A stretch of DNA of 64,000 bases from Sphingobium sp. AP49 (GTDB taxonomy: Bacteria > Pseudomonadota > Alphaproteobacteria > Sphingomonadales > Sphingomonadaceae). A model generated the notes under the pieces. That model saw only the letters and a list, made by a program, of their open reading frames with translations, was not told where the DNA came from and did not search any database. The stretch lies in contig NZ_CP124576.1 of the NCBI RefSeq assembly GCF_000281715.2, positions 1,185,501 through 1,249,500 on the forward strand, given 5' to 3'. Shown in pieces: positions 27,468 to 36,793 of this stretch; the first letter of the stretch is position 1, and every line of letters starts with the position of its first letter. The translations under genes and the position numbers were made by a program.

Positions 27468-28889
27468 CTAGCGCTGCGCCAGCGCTGAGCGCCGCATCGA
27501 ATAGCCGAAATAGAGCAGGGCGGCAGCGCCAACCCAGACCGCGAACAGCGCATAGGTGTCGGCCGGCAGGCCGAAGACCAGATAGGCGCAAAAGAGCGTG
27601 CTGGCGATCGGCAGAGCGGGATAGAGCGGCACCTTGTAGCCGCGTGGCAAATCCGGCCGGGTGCGACGCAGGATGATGACGCCGATCGAGACAGTGGCGA
27701 AGGCGATCAGCGTGCCCATGCTGGTAAGATTGACCAGCACGTCCAATGGCACGAAGGCGGCGAGCAGGGCGACGCCGATCGCGACGATCCATGTATTCTG
27801 GCGCGGTACATGGCGCACCGGATCGACCCGGCAGAAGAAGGCCGGGAGCAGTCCGTCGCGGCCCATGGCATAGAGGATGCGAGTCTGGCCGTAGATCACG
27901 ACCAGGGTGACGCTGAAGATCGAGGCGATGGCGCCCAGCGACAGGATCACCGCCGGCCAGCCCGCGCCGGTGAGGTTGTGAAGGATGACGGCCAGGCCCG
28001 CTTCCTGCCCGGCAAATTCGGTCCAGGGCTGGGCGCCGATCGCCGCGACCGCGACCAATATATAGGCGGCGGTGACGATCAGCAGCGACAGGATGATGGC
28101 GAGCGGCAGGTCGCGGCGCGGATTGCGCACTTCCTCGCCGGCGGTCGAGACCGCGTCGATGCCGATATAGGAAAAGAAGATGGAGGACGCGGCAGCGCCG
28201 ATGCCGATCATCCCCTTGGGCGCGAAGGGGTGGAAATTGGCCGGCTGGAAATGGGCGAGTGCGACCGCGACGAACAGCGCCAGCACAGCGAGCTTGGCAA
28301 TCACCAATATGGCGTTGGCGGTGGTCGATTCCCGTGTGCCGCGCAGCAGCAGGATGAGGCACAGGCCCACCAGCAGCACGGCGGGCAGGTTGACGATGCC
28401 GCCCGCGCCCGGCGGCCGGGCGATGATGTCGGGCAGGCGCCAACCGGTGCTGATCGAGAGAAGTTCATTGAGATATTGCCCCCATCCCACGGCGATGGCG
28501 GAGGCGGACACGCCATATTCCAGCAGCAGACAGCTGCCGATCAGGAAGGCGGCAAGTTCGCCCATGGTCGCATAGGCATAGGAATAGGACGAGCCCGACG
28601 CCGGTACGGCCGATGCCATTTCGGCATAGCAGAGTGCGGTCAGTGCGGCGGTGATGCCGGCAATGACGAAGGACAAAGTGACGGCCGGGCCGGCTTCCGG
28701 AACGGCGGTGGTCAGGGCGACGAAGATGCCGGTGCCGATGGTCGCGCCGACGCCCAGCATGGTCAGCTGGAACAGGCCGATATTGCGGGCCAGCGGTTTC
28801 GTATCGGGATCGTCGCCGATGAAGTCGAGCACCGGCTTGCAGCGCAGCAGCGCGATCAGGAGCGGATGGCGGGGCGATCGGTTCGTCAT
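27468..28889 (-). CDS. APC-superfamily amino acid permease
   Basis: 473 residues with 12-13 predicted membrane segments. The N-terminal loop MLGVGATIGTGIFVALTTAVPEAGPAV is the APC substrate/ion-site motif, and PASGSSYSYAYATMGELAAF and FFSYIGIDAVSTAGEEVRNPRRDLP place it in the cationic amino acid transporter-like group (YfnA-like). Probably an amino acid importer in the inner membrane; the exact substrate cannot be read. Single gene, divergent from the exported protein at 29054. Confidence 0.88.
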   Translation of the reverse strand: MTNRSPRHPLLIALLRCKPVLDFIGDDPDTKPLARNIGLFQLTMLGVGATIGTGIFVALTTAVPEAGPAVTLSFVIAGITAALTALCYAEMASAVPASGSSYSYAYATMGELAAFLIGSCLLLEYGVSASAIAVGWGQYLNELLSISTGWRLPDIIARPPGAGGIVNLPAVLLVGLCLILLLRGTRESTTANAILVIAKLAVLALFVAVALAHFQPANFHPFAPKGMIGIGAAASSIFFSYIGIDAVSTAGEEVRNPRRDLPLAIILSLLIVTAAYILVAVAAIGAQPWTEFAGQEAGLAVILHNLTGAGWPAVILSLGAIASIFSVTLVVIYGQTRILYAMGRDGLLPAFFCRVDPVRHVPRQNTWIVAIGVALLAAFVPLDVLVNLTSMGTLIAFATVSIGVIILRRTRPDLPRGYKVPLYPALPIASTLFCAYLVFGLPADTYALFAVWVGAAALLYFGYSMRRSALAQR

Positions 28890-29053
28890 GCTCCGCCGCT
28901 CTCATGCCGCGCGCGGGAACGCAAATGAATATCGTGTGAGAATAGGGCATGGGACGGGCGGTGGGCGGCGATTGTGGACAGGCTGCCGCTGGGCTAGGCA
29001 GAGGGCTGTTGGTCGCCGGTCTGTGGCGGCTTGGGATGGATGATCGAGCCTTG

Positions 29054-29629
29054 ATGGATCAGAAGCGGTTGCCCGGCGCGCGGAAATGGGCGCGCTCCAT
29101 GCTGATGGTTGCGGCGGCGATACTGTTGCCGGCGATGGCATCAGCGGCGGATGCGCCAAGCGGAGGCACCATATCGGTGTCCATGCGGGAGGATGCGAGC
29201 GGGCAGGCAGGCGCGGCGGACGCCTTTGTCGATGCGGCCACCCTGGCCCTGTCGGACAAGGGCTTCACTTTGCTGGATGACGGCCACGCCGCGCTGGTCA
29301 TGGAACTGGTCATTCGCGCGTCCGAGGTCGGGACCGGGACGGGCAAGGTCGACAAGAGCAATTCCGACCTGATGCCAGGCGGCGTGTCGGGGGCGGTGGG
29401 ATCGAGCTTCTCCCTGCCGGTGCCGACCGGCAAGACGCGCCATGTCGCGCTGGAGCGGACAGAGCTGGACATGCGCCTGCATCGGCGGGGTGATGCGGCC
29501 GTGATCTGGAGCGGCAGCGCCGTGACTGTGCGCCCGGCCGACAAGCGGGATAGTGCCGCTGCGGCGCTGTGCAATGCGCTGCTGCGCGCCTATCCCGAGC
29601 AGCCCGAAACGATCATCGGTGTCCCCTGA
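29054..29629 (+). CDS. Exported protein of unknown function
   Basis: 191 residues from MDQKRLPGARKWARSM; a hydrophobic segment and ASA cleavage-like site end near residue 33. ATG at 29036 and 29099 are alternatives. The mature part has alternating beta-like stretches (DKGFTLLDDGHAALVMELVIRAS, GKTRHVALERTELDMRLHRRGDAAVIWSGSAVTV), recalling lipoprotein-like or DUF-type beta domains, but I do not recognise a family. No operon partner; a perfect 13-base-pair hairpin follows the stop. Confidence 0.65.
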   Translation: MDQKRLPGARKWARSMLMVAAAILLPAMASAADAPSGGTISVSMREDASGQAGAADAFVDAATLALSDKGFTLLDDGHAALVMELVIRASEVGTGTGKVDKSNSDLMPGGVSGAVGSSFSLPVPTGKTRHVALERTELDMRLHRRGDAAVIWSGSAVTVRPADKRDSAAAALCNALLRAYPEQPETIIGVP

Positions 29630-29630
29630 C

Positions 29631-29668
29631 AGGAAAAAGGCCGGTCCGTCAGGGAACGGACCGGCCTT
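29631..29668 (-). terminator. Strong hairpin terminator for ahpF
   Basis: A perfect 13-base-pair stem (29637-29649 with 29656-29668, loop of six). Read leftwards it ends in CCTTTTTCCT, so it fits best as the terminator of the leftward ahpC-ahpF unit, 48 bases past the ahpF stop. On the other strand it may also protect the 3' end of the exported protein mRNA. Confidence 0.85.
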
Positions 29669-29715
29669 CGCTGGCCTGAAAACCAGAAGGGGGAACTGGT
29701 TCAGGCGGGGATTTT

Positions 29716-31296
29716 TCAGGCTGCCTCGGCCGCTTCCTCGGCGGTGGGCAGACGGATCAGATAGTCGAAGGCCGACAGGGCTGCGGTTGACCCTGCGCCC
29801 ATGGCGATGACGATCTGCTTATAGGGCACGGTGGTGCAGTCGCCGGCGGCGAAGATGCCGGGCTGGCTGGTTTCGCCACGCGCATCGATCTCGATCTCGC
29901 CACGGGGCGAGAGGGCGATGCTGTCCTTGAGCCATTCGGTGTTGGGCACCAGGCCGATCTGGACGAAAATGCCTTCCAGCTCGACATCATGCTCGGTGCC
30001 GTGGTTGCGGTCCTTGTAGCTGAGGCCGCTCACCCGCTCGCCATTGCCGTTCACCTTGGTGGTCAGCGCCGAGGTGATGATCTTGACGTTGGGCAGGCTG
30101 GCGAGCTTGCGCTGCAGCACCGCGTCGGCGCGCAGCTGGCTGTCAAACTCGATCAGCGTGACATGGGCGACGATGCCGGCGAGGTCGATCGCGGCTTCGA
30201 CGCCGCTATTGCCGCCGCCGATCACCGCCACGCGCTTGCCCTTGAACAGCGGACCATCGCAGTGCGGGCAGTAGGCGACGCCCTTGTTGCGATATTCGTC
30301 CTCACCGGGGACGCCCATCTGGCGCCAGCGGGCGCCGGTCGACAGGATGATGGTGCGGCCCTTCAGCGACGCGCCATTTTCCAGCACGACCTCATGATAG
30401 CCGCCCTCGGTCTTGGCCGGGATCAGCTTCGCCGCCTTCTGCAGGTTCATGATCTCGACGTCATAATCCTTGACGTGCGCCTCCAGCGCGCTGGCGAGCT
30501 TGGGGCCTTCGGTGCGGCTGACCGAGATGAAATTCTCGATATCCATGGTGTCGAGCACCTGGCCGCCGAAGCGCTCCGCCGCCACGCCGGTGCGAATGCC
30601 CTTGCGCGCCGAATAGATGGCCGCCGCCGCGCCGGCAGGGCCGCCGCCGACCACCAGCACCTCGAACGGGTCCTGCTTGCGGATCTTTTCCGCTGCCTTG
30701 GCCTCAGCACCGCTGTCGATCTTGGCGACGATCTGCTCCAGCTCCATCCGGCCCTGGCCGAAAGGTTCGCCGTTGAGGAAGATGGTCGGCACGGCCATGA
30801 CCTTGCGGGCGTCGACCTCATCCTTGAACAGGCCGCCGTCGATCGCGACGTGGCTGATCCGGGGGTTCAAGACGCTCATCAGGTTCAGCGCCTGCACCAC
30901 GTCGGGGCAGTTCTGGCACGACAGCGAGAAATAGGTCTCGAACGCATAGTCGCCGTCCAGGTCCTTGACCTGCTGGATCACATCCTGCGCGGCCTTGGAC
31001 GGATGACCGCCGACCTGCAGCAGAGCGAGTACCAGCGAGGTGAATTCATGGCCCATCGGCAGACCGGCGAAGGTGACGCCGATATCGGTGCCGACGCGGC
31101 GGATCATGAAGCTGGGCTTGCGCTTGTCCGAACCGGTAGCGAGGCTGACCTTGTCCGAAAGCTCGGCGATATCGCTCAGCAATTCGTTCATTTCGCGCGA
31201 CTTGGCGCCTTCATCCAGCGAAGCCACCAGCTCGATCGGCTGGGTGATGTTCGCCAGATAGGCTTTCAACTGCCCCTTGAGATTTGCGTCCAACAT
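29716..31296 (-). CDS. ahpF: Alkyl hydroperoxide reductase subunit F
   Basis: 526 residues from [14 protein letters not shown]-terminal double thioredoxin-like domain with CQNC (Cys127, Cys130), then a thioredoxin-reductase-like part: FAD-binding [19 protein letters not shown], redox pair CPHC in [17 protein letters not shown]-binding [12 protein letters not shown] and the second FAD motif [15 protein letters not shown]. It passes electrons from NADH to AhpC. The gene follows ahpC after 187 bases, a longer gap than usual, containing a hairpin at 31425-31465. Confidence 0.95.
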   Translation of the reverse strand: MLDANLKGQLKAYLANITQPIELVASLDEGAKSREMNELLSDIAELSDKVSLATGSDKRKPSFMIRRVGTDIGVTFAGLPMGHEFTSLVLALLQVGGHPSKAAQDVIQQVKDLDGDYAFETYFSLSCQNCPDVVQALNLMSVLNPRISHVAIDGGLFKDEVDARKVMAVPTIFLNGEPFGQGRMELEQIVAKIDSGAEAKAAEKIRKQDPFEVLVVGGGPAGAAAAIYSARKGIRTGVAAERFGGQVLDTMDIENFISVSRTEGPKLASALEAHVKDYDVEIMNLQKAAKLIPAKTEGGYHEVVLENGASLKGRTIILSTGARWRQMGVPGEDEYRNKGVAYCPHCDGPLFKGKRVAVIGGGNSGVEAAIDLAGIVAHVTLIEFDSQLRADAVLQRKLASLPNVKIITSALTTKVNGNGERVSGLSYKDRNHGTEHDVELEGIFVQIGLVPNTEWLKDSIALSPRGEIEIDARGETSQPGIFAAGDCTTVPYKQIVIAMGAGSTAALSAFDYLIRLPTAEEAAEAA

Positions 31297-31483
31297 GTCT
31301 GTCTGGCTCCGTGGAAAAGGTGGCGGGCCGTCCCGATCGGGAGGACGCGACGGCCCGTCCGGGGAATTGGTGCGACCCAAAAGCCCCGCTGAAATAGAGA
31401 TAAGTCTGTAGAAACTTTTTTGAAGGTCCGCCGGGTCCCCTCAATCTGGGCGAACCCGGCGGCCTGTCAGCACCTAGTGGTGC

Positions 31484-32047
31484 TTAGATCTTGCCGACGA
31501 GGTCGAGCGAGGGGGCGAGGGTTTCCGCGCCTTCTTCCCACTTGGCGGGGCAGACTTCGCCCGGATGGCTGGTCCAGTACTGCAGCGCCTTGATCTTGCG
31601 CAGCAGTTCGGCCGCATTGCGACCCACGCCCTCGGGAGTGATTTCAACCAGCTGGATCACACCTTCCGGATCGAGCACGAAGGTGCCGCGATCGGCCAGG
31701 CCGACGCCTTCGCGCAGCACGCCGAACTGGTTCGAGATGTCGTGGTTCTGGTCACCCAGCATGTAATAGTTGATCTTGCCGATGGCCGGCGAGGTGTCGT
31801 GCCAGGCCTTGTGGCAGAAATGGGTGTCGGTCGACACCGAGTAAACTTCCACGCCCATGCCCTGCAGGGTGGGGTAGATGTCGGCCAGGTCTTCCAGCTC
31901 GGTCGGGCAGACGAAGGTGAAGTCGGCCGGGTAGAAGAAGAAGACGGCCCACTTGCCCTTGACGTCGGCATCGGTGACGTCGACGAACTTGCCTTCCTTG
32001 AAAGCGGTTGCCTTGAAAGGCTGCAGGGGGGTGTTGATGAGAGCCAT
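31484..32047 (-). CDS. ahpC: Alkyl hydroperoxide reductase subunit C (peroxiredoxin)
   Basis: 187 residues. Peroxidatic Cys47 in [13 protein letters not shown] and resolving Cys166 in GEVCPAKW are placed as in E. coli AhpC. It reduces hydrogen peroxide and organic hydroperoxides with AhpF. First gene of the leftward unit; the upstream 134 bases hold an AT-rich stretch and a palindrome (32161-32176). Confidence 0.97.
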   Translation of the reverse strand: MALINTPLQPFKATAFKEGKFVDVTDADVKGKWAVFFFYPADFTFVCPTELEDLADIYPTLQGMGVEVYSVSTDTHFCHKAWHDTSPAIGKINYYMLGDQNHDISNQFGVLREGVGLADRGTFVLDPEGVIQLVEITPEGVGRNAAELLRKIKALQYWTSHPGEVCPAKWEEGAETLAPSLDLVGKI

Positions 32048-32160
32048 GGGCTATCCAGTTCCTTGATTAGGGTTGCTGTTGCGAAGCCTGTGTAGGGAAG
32101 CGGATGATTCGGGGGAAATTGCTTTTCTCGGACTTCGTGATAGATAAAAGCGATCACAGG

Positions 32161-32176
32161 TCGATCGATTGATCGA
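32161..32176. promoter_or_regulatory. Palindrome upstream of ahpC
   Basis: TCGATC and GATCGA form a 6-base inverted repeat around GATT, just past the TetR gene stop; the adjacent GATAG (about 32139) begins an AT-rich segment. Could be a peroxide-responsive or TetR operator. Not a clear match to the OxyR four-block ATAG-N7-CTAT pattern. Confidence 0.3.
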
Positions 32177-32181
32177 TAAGG

Positions 32182-32784
32182 TCATTGATCCCGCAAGGCA
32201 TGGCCCATCGCCCGCTCGACCAGCTGCTGCGCCTCTGCTGCAGTGAAACTGGTGGGATCGAGGCAATATTCCAACCACAGCCCGTCGACCAGCGCGGTGA
32301 GGCCGATCGCCTTCAGGCGGACCTGCGCGGGTGAGAAGGTAGGGCCAGCGGCGGCAACCAGAGCTTCCAATTGTACACGCGAGGCCGCGTAGATCTCCGC
32401 ATGGGCGGCGGCGACATCGGCATTGGATTTGATCAGGCTCCAGAAGGCGATCCATGTGGCCAGCAGATCGGCATCGAGCACGGGATCGCGGAAATTGGCC
32501 TGGAGGAAGGCGCGCAGCCGGTCATGCGGATCGTTGCCCGCTGCTAAGATCGCCGCGTCCATGGCGTGCGAGACGCGCTGGCCGACATCGCGATAGGTGG
32601 CGAGGATCAGCGCATCGACGCCGTTGAAATAATGGGTGAGCAGGCCGGATGACACGCCCGCCATCGCGCAGATGGCGCGGACTGAGGTGCCCGCCACGCC
32701 CTTTTCCGCCAGACATTTGGCTGTCGCATCGATCAACGCCTGCCGCCGGACATCGGCGGTCTCCCTTACGAATTTCGCTCTCAC
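32182..32784 (-). CDS. TetR-family regulator (BetI-like type)
   Basis: 200 residues with a GTG start (GGGGGG upstream). The N-terminal helix-turn-helix (about 12-58: RRQALIDATAKCLAEKGVAGTSVRAICAMAGVSSGLLTHYFNGVDALILATYR) matches the BetI-like subgroup; the C-terminal domain has WIAFWSLIKSNADVAAAHAEIY, also seen there. No betaine or choline genes are near. It lies directly upstream of ahpC on the same strand with 134 bases between, and divergent from the lipoprotein; targets unknown. Confidence 0.85.
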   Translation of the reverse strand: MRAKFVRETADVRRQALIDATAKCLAEKGVAGTSVRAICAMAGVSSGLLTHYFNGVDALILATYRDVGQRVSHAMDAAILAAGNDPHDRLRAFLQANFRDPVLDADLLATWIAFWSLIKSNADVAAAHAEIYAASRVQLEALVAAAGPTFSPAQVRLKAIGLTALVDGLWLEYCLDPTSFTAAEAQQLVERAMGHALRDQ

Positions 32785-32954
32785 TCGCCCCCCGGCATGG
32801 GACGACCCGGCGTCCCGATCATGCTATCTTGTGCCCGACCATTGTGAGGATATGCCGGGCGCTGGCAAGCGCTGTTCGACCGATGATGGGATCGATCCGG
32901 CTTGTTCGCCCGTTTGTTCGGGCATGTGCGTGCATGACCGCAAGGAGACCATGG

Positions 32955-33437
32955 ATGATCCGCCAGCCCGCCCCGACCTCTGCTCTTCGCCTCATCCTGC
33001 CCGGCTTGGGCGCTGCATTGCTGTTGGGTGGTTGCGCCAAGGGGGTGGATAATGAGGCGGTCGCGAACAATGCGAGCGTGCCTGCCCATGTCGAAGCGAT
33101 CGAGGATACCGATTCCGTCGTCGCACCGGATAATGCGGGCGCGGCGCTGCCCACTGACGACTGGGTCGGGCGCTGGACCGGACCGGAAGGGCTGTTCCTC
33201 GACATCCAGCCCGCGCCCGACGGCAAGGCAGGCCATTATGCGCTGACCAACAAGGATAATCTGGACCGGCAGGGCAATTATAGCGGTCTGGCCGACGGCG
33301 CGACGATCCGCTTCGTGCGCGACGGCCGCGACCTTGCGATCCGGCCGGGCACGGGAGCCGAGACCGGTTTCAAATATCTGACCGACAAGCAGGACTGCCT
33401 GATCGTGAAGCCCGGTGAGGAGGGCTATTGCCGATAA
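32955..33437 (+). CDS. Small lipoprotein of unknown function
   Basis: 160 residues from the ATG at 32955, with AGGAG about 10 bases upstream. A signal peptide ends in the lipobox LLLGGC (cysteine about residue 27), so it is likely lipid-anchored. The mature half has WVGRWTGPEGLFLDI...GHYALTNKDNLDRQGNY, typical of small beta-barrel-like exported proteins. Two more cysteines lie near the C-terminus. Family not identified. Confidence 0.75.
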   Translation: MIRQPAPTSALRLILPGLGAALLLGGCAKGVDNEAVANNASVPAHVEAIEDTDSVVAPDNAGAALPTDDWVGRWTGPEGLFLDIQPAPDGKAGHYALTNKDNLDRQGNYSGLADGATIRFVRDGRDLAIRPGTGAETGFKYLTDKQDCLIVKPGEEGYCR

Positions 33438-33476
33438 CAGGGGCGGGGCGCGGGTACGCTGACGCCGCACGGGAAC

Positions 33477-34331
33477 TTAGGTGGCGATCATTGCCTGGCC
33501 AAGCTGGCGGGCGAGGGCGACGAATTCTTCGACGCTGACGGTTTCGGCGCGGCGTTGCGGGTCGATGCCGATCGCTTCCAGCGCGTCGAGCGCGCCGGGG
33601 ACGGACTTGAGGCTCTGGCGCAGCATCTTGCGGCGCTGGCCGAAGGCGGCAGCGGTCAGGCGTTCGAGGATCTTGAGCTGCACGCCTTCGGGCGCCGGCT
33701 TGGGGGTGATGTGGACCACGGCCGACATGACTTTTGGCGGCGGGGTGAAGGCGCTGCGATGCACCTTCATCGCGATGCGCGCGTCGCTGCGCCATTGGGA
33801 TAGCACGGCGAGGCGGCCATAATGGTCGGTGCCTGGTTTCGCGACGATGCGTTCGGCCACTTCCATCTGGAACATCAAGGTCAGGCTGGACCACCAGGGC
33901 AGCGGCGTCCACTGCGCCGACAACCAGCCGACCAGCAGGGCGGTGCCGACATTATAGGGCAGGTTGGCGATGATATGAGCGCCATCGCCCGCCTCGGCAT
34001 GGGCATCGATCTCCATCGCGTCGCCGGAGATGACACGCAACTGGCCAGGAAAGGCCTGTTCCAGTTCGGCGAGTGCGGGAAGGCAACGGCGGTCGCGCTC
34101 GACCGCGACCAGCCGGCCGCCGGCGCGTAGGATCGCGCGGGTAAGGCCGCCGGGACCGGGGCCGACCTCGAATGCAGGCTGGTCCTGGATGCTGCCGGGA
34201 ATGGCGGCGATCCGGTCGAGCAATTGTTCGTCGAGCAGGAAATTCTGGCCGAGCGCCTTGCTGGCCTGAAGCCCGTGGGCCGCGATCACCGCGCGCAGCG
34301 GCGGCAGGGGCGGGCGGGATTCAGGCGGCAT
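33477..34331 (-). CDS. rsmA: 16S rRNA (adenine1518/1519-N6)-dimethyltransferase
   Basis: 284 residues from MPPESRPPL (a GTG at 34346 is an alternative start). Motifs: [15 protein letters not shown]-binding [23 protein letters not shown], and catalytic [10 protein letters not shown]. It dimethylates two adenines near the 3' end of 16S rRNA. The start overlaps the pdxA stop by 11 bases. Last gene of lptD-surA-pdxA-rsmA. Confidence 0.95.
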   Translation of the reverse strand: MPPESRPPLPPLRAVIAAHGLQASKALGQNFLLDEQLLDRIAAIPGSIQDQPAFEVGPGPGGLTRAILRAGGRLVAVERDRRCLPALAELEQAFPGQLRVISGDAMEIDAHAEAGDGAHIIANLPYNVGTALLVGWLSAQWTPLPWWSSLTLMFQMEVAERIVAKPGTDHYGRLAVLSQWRSDARIAMKVHRSAFTPPPKVMSAVVHITPKPAPEGVQLKILERLTAAAFGQRRKMLRQSLKSVPGALDALEAIGIDPQRRAETVSVEEFVALARQLGQAMIAT

Positions 34332-35346
34332 AAGCGATACGGGCACGGGCGGCTTCGGCCGCCATCTTGAGGGCGGCGATCATCGCACCAGGATTGGCGC
34401 TGTCGGTACCGGCGATGCCGAAGGCGGTGCCATGATCGGGCGAGGTGCGCACGATCGGCAGGCCGAGCGTGATGTTGACGCCATCGTCGAAGTTCAGCGT
34501 CTTGATCGGGATCAGCGCCTGGTCATGATACATGCAGAGCGCCGCATCATAGGTTTCGCGGGCGCGGGCATGGAACATGCCGTCGGCGGCCAGCGGGCCG
34601 AATATGTCGATCCCTTCGGCGCGCAGCGATTCGATTGCCGGCCGGATCACCTCGATCTCCTCGCGGCCAAGCGCGCCATTCTCCCCGGCATGGGGGTTGA
34701 GGCCGGCGACGGCGAGGCGGGGGCGGGCGATGCCGAAATTGCGTTGCAACCCCTTCACCGTGGTGAGGGCGCGGGCGCGGATCAGGTCGACCGTCAGGGC
34801 GGCGGGCACGTCGGCCAGCGCGATATGGATGGTGATCGGCACGACCTTGAGCGACGGACCGGCGAGCATCATGACGGCGTTCTGGGCCGACACGCCGCAG
34901 CGCTCGGCGACAAATTCGGTCTGGCCCGGATGGGTGAAGCCGACGCCGTACAGCTGTTCCTTGCCGACCGGGGCAGTAACGATGCCGGCGGCCGATCCGC
35001 TGCGGGCGAGGCCGACCGAGACCTCCAGCGACTGGAAGGCGGTACGGGCACCGTCGATGCTGGGCATGCCGGGCACAATCTCGCCGGCTTCCGCAACTTG
35101 CAGGCAGGGAAGGGCGTCGGAGAAGACGCGCGCGGCTTCCTCGGGTGAGCCGACAATCTCGATCGGACCGAGCCAGACGGCGCGCAGCGACGCGGCGTCG
35201 CCCACGGCGAAGAAGGACGGCAGGCCGCGCGCTTCGCGCATGACCCACGCCTTGGCGACGATTTCCGGCCCTATCCCTGCCGGATCGCCGAGCGACACGG
35301 CGAAGGGGGGCAGATCGGCCAAATCAGTTATATTCGATAATGGCAT
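34321..35346 (-). CDS. pdxA: 4-hydroxythreonine-4-phosphate dehydrogenase
   Basis: 341 residues from [29 protein letters not shown]. PdxA signatures: [50 protein letters not shown] and [14 protein letters not shown], which carry the three metal-binding histidines. NAD-dependent step in vitamin B6 synthesis. Overlaps surA by 23 bases at its start; no clear ribosome binding site, so translation is probably coupled. Confidence 0.96.
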   Translation of the reverse strand: MPLSNITDLADLPPFAVSLGDPAGIGPEIVAKAWVMREARGLPSFFAVGDAASLRAVWLGPIEIVGSPEEAARVFSDALPCLQVAEAGEIVPGMPSIDGARTAFQSLEVSVGLARSGSAAGIVTAPVGKEQLYGVGFTHPGQTEFVAERCGVSAQNAVMMLAGPSLKVVPITIHIALADVPAALTVDLIRARALTTVKGLQRNFGIARPRLAVAGLNPHAGENGALGREEIEVIRPAIESLRAEGIDIFGPLAADGMFHARARETYDAALCMYHDQALIPIKTLNFDDGVNITLGLPIVRTSPDHGTAFGIAGTDSANPGAMIAALKMAAEAARARIAYAA

Positions 35347-36706
35347 CGCGGCGAAGGTCGCGCAGATAGATACGTGCGCGCTTGTTGACCCGTTCCTCTT
35401 CAAGTTGCGCCATGATCTGTTCGGGATTGGGCGCATTGGCCGATTGCGGCTCGTCACGGCCGCAGACGATCAGGACACGGACGCCATCGTTGATCGAGCC
35501 GAAGGGCGGGGTGGATTCGCCAACCTGGAGATTGAGCAGAATGTCCTGCAACTGGGGCGGCAGGTCGCGCAGCTTCACATTGTCATTGTCGACCACGTCG
35601 GCACCGATGCGGGCGCCGATTTCGTTCGCCTGGCCGCAGCCCTTGATTTCCTTGACCGCGGCGGCGAAGGTTGCGGCCTTCTGGCTGGCGGCTTCCTTCG
35701 TGGTGCCGGCCGGGAACATGACGGACAATTGCTTCAGGCTGAGCAGCGAATCGCGCGGATCGGCAGTCAGCACCTTGCGCTTGTCCATCACATAGATGAT
35801 CGACATGCCACCAACGGTTTCGACCGGCCCGGCGATCTGGCCGACCTGCAATTCGGTGGCTGCCTGTGCCAGTTCGGTGGGCAGCTGGTTGGGGCGGACC
35901 CAGCCCAGATCACCACCGACCACGGCGGTCGAGGCTTCGGAAAATTGCCGAGCATAGGCCGCGAAGCTGCCGCCCTGCTTGATCTGGTCGATGATGTTGC
36001 GGGCGTTGGCGGCGATCTGTTCCCGATTCTCCGGGGTGGCCGAGAGATAGATTTCGCTGATCCGGACCTCGTCGCTGCCCTTGGCCGAATTGAGGCGGTC
36101 GATCACCGACTTCACTTCGTCTTCGGATACGTTGACGAAGGGCTGGATGTTGCGACGGAGCAGCCGGCTCCAGGCCAGTTCGCCCTCGATCTGGCGCTTG
36201 ATGCTGGCTGCGGCGCTGCCCTGTTCGCGCAGATATTGGTCGAACTGCTCGGGCGACTTGCGGAAGTTCGCGGCGACCCGTTCATAGCTCTGGTTCACTT
36301 CGGCCGGATCGATCTTGATGTCGTTGGCCGCCGCTTCCTGAATCTGCAACGTCTCGTCGATCAGGTTGCGCAGAACCTGAACGCGCAGTCGTTCTTTTTC
36401 CTCCGCCGAAACCTTGCCGCCATTGGCCGTGATGATGAGCGCCAGACGCTGATCGACATCGGTGCCCGTGATGATGCGCCCGTTCACGATCGCCGTAGCC
36501 TTGCGGATATTGGGATCGCTCTTGCCGAAGACGGTGACATCCTTGGGCAGGTTCAATTGCCCGGCTGCATCGTCATTGTCGACGGCCGTCTGCGCATGCG
36601 CAGCTGGCACGCCCATGCTCAGCAGGGCCGAGGACAGCAAGAGGGCGCGCAGGCCGGAGCGAACGGAATATCCCAGGCGATTGGGCAAGGAAACGACAGG
36701 CAGCAT
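35324..36706 (-). CDS. surA: Periplasmic peptidyl-prolyl isomerase / chaperone SurA
   Basis: 460 residues from the ATG at 36706 (an in-frame TTG at 36715 with GGAG close upstream is possible). Signal peptide ending AHAQ near residue 39; N-terminal SurA chaperone domain (about 60-200), one clear parvulin domain (about 210-310: EVRISEIYLSATPENREQ, GGDLGWVRPNQLP), and a second weaker parvulin-like part (to about 430). It helps fold outer membrane proteins including LptD, encoded just upstream. Confidence 0.93.
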   Translation of the reverse strand: MLPVVSLPNRLGYSVRSGLRALLLSSALLSMGVPAAHAQTAVDNDDAAGQLNLPKDVTVFGKSDPNIRKATAIVNGRIITGTDVDQRLALIITANGGKVSAEEKERLRVQVLRNLIDETLQIQEAAANDIKIDPAEVNQSYERVAANFRKSPEQFDQYLREQGSAAASIKRQIEGELAWSRLLRRNIQPFVNVSEDEVKSVIDRLNSAKGSDEVRISEIYLSATPENREQIAANARNIIDQIKQGGSFAAYARQFSEASTAVVGGDLGWVRPNQLPTELAQAATELQVGQIAGPVETVGGMSIIYVMDKRKVLTADPRDSLLSLKQLSVMFPAGTTKEAASQKAATFAAAVKEIKGCGQANEIGARIGADVVDNDNVKLRDLPPQLQDILLNLQVGESTPPFGSINDGVRVLIVCGRDEPQSANAPNPEQIMAQLEEERVNKRARIYLRDLRRDAIIEYN

Positions 36707-36793
36707 CGTCGGCAAATATCTCCAATACGGTCCGGCGCCTATGCCCCGGTCCGCCTTAACCGGTCCTGAGCGGATGGCGGGAAGGGACGTTCC

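Noticed and set aside
31425..31465. Hairpin between ahpC and ahpF as a terminator
   Set aside because: A 9-base-pair stem is present but no T run follows on the ahp strand; more likely an RNA processing or stabilising element.
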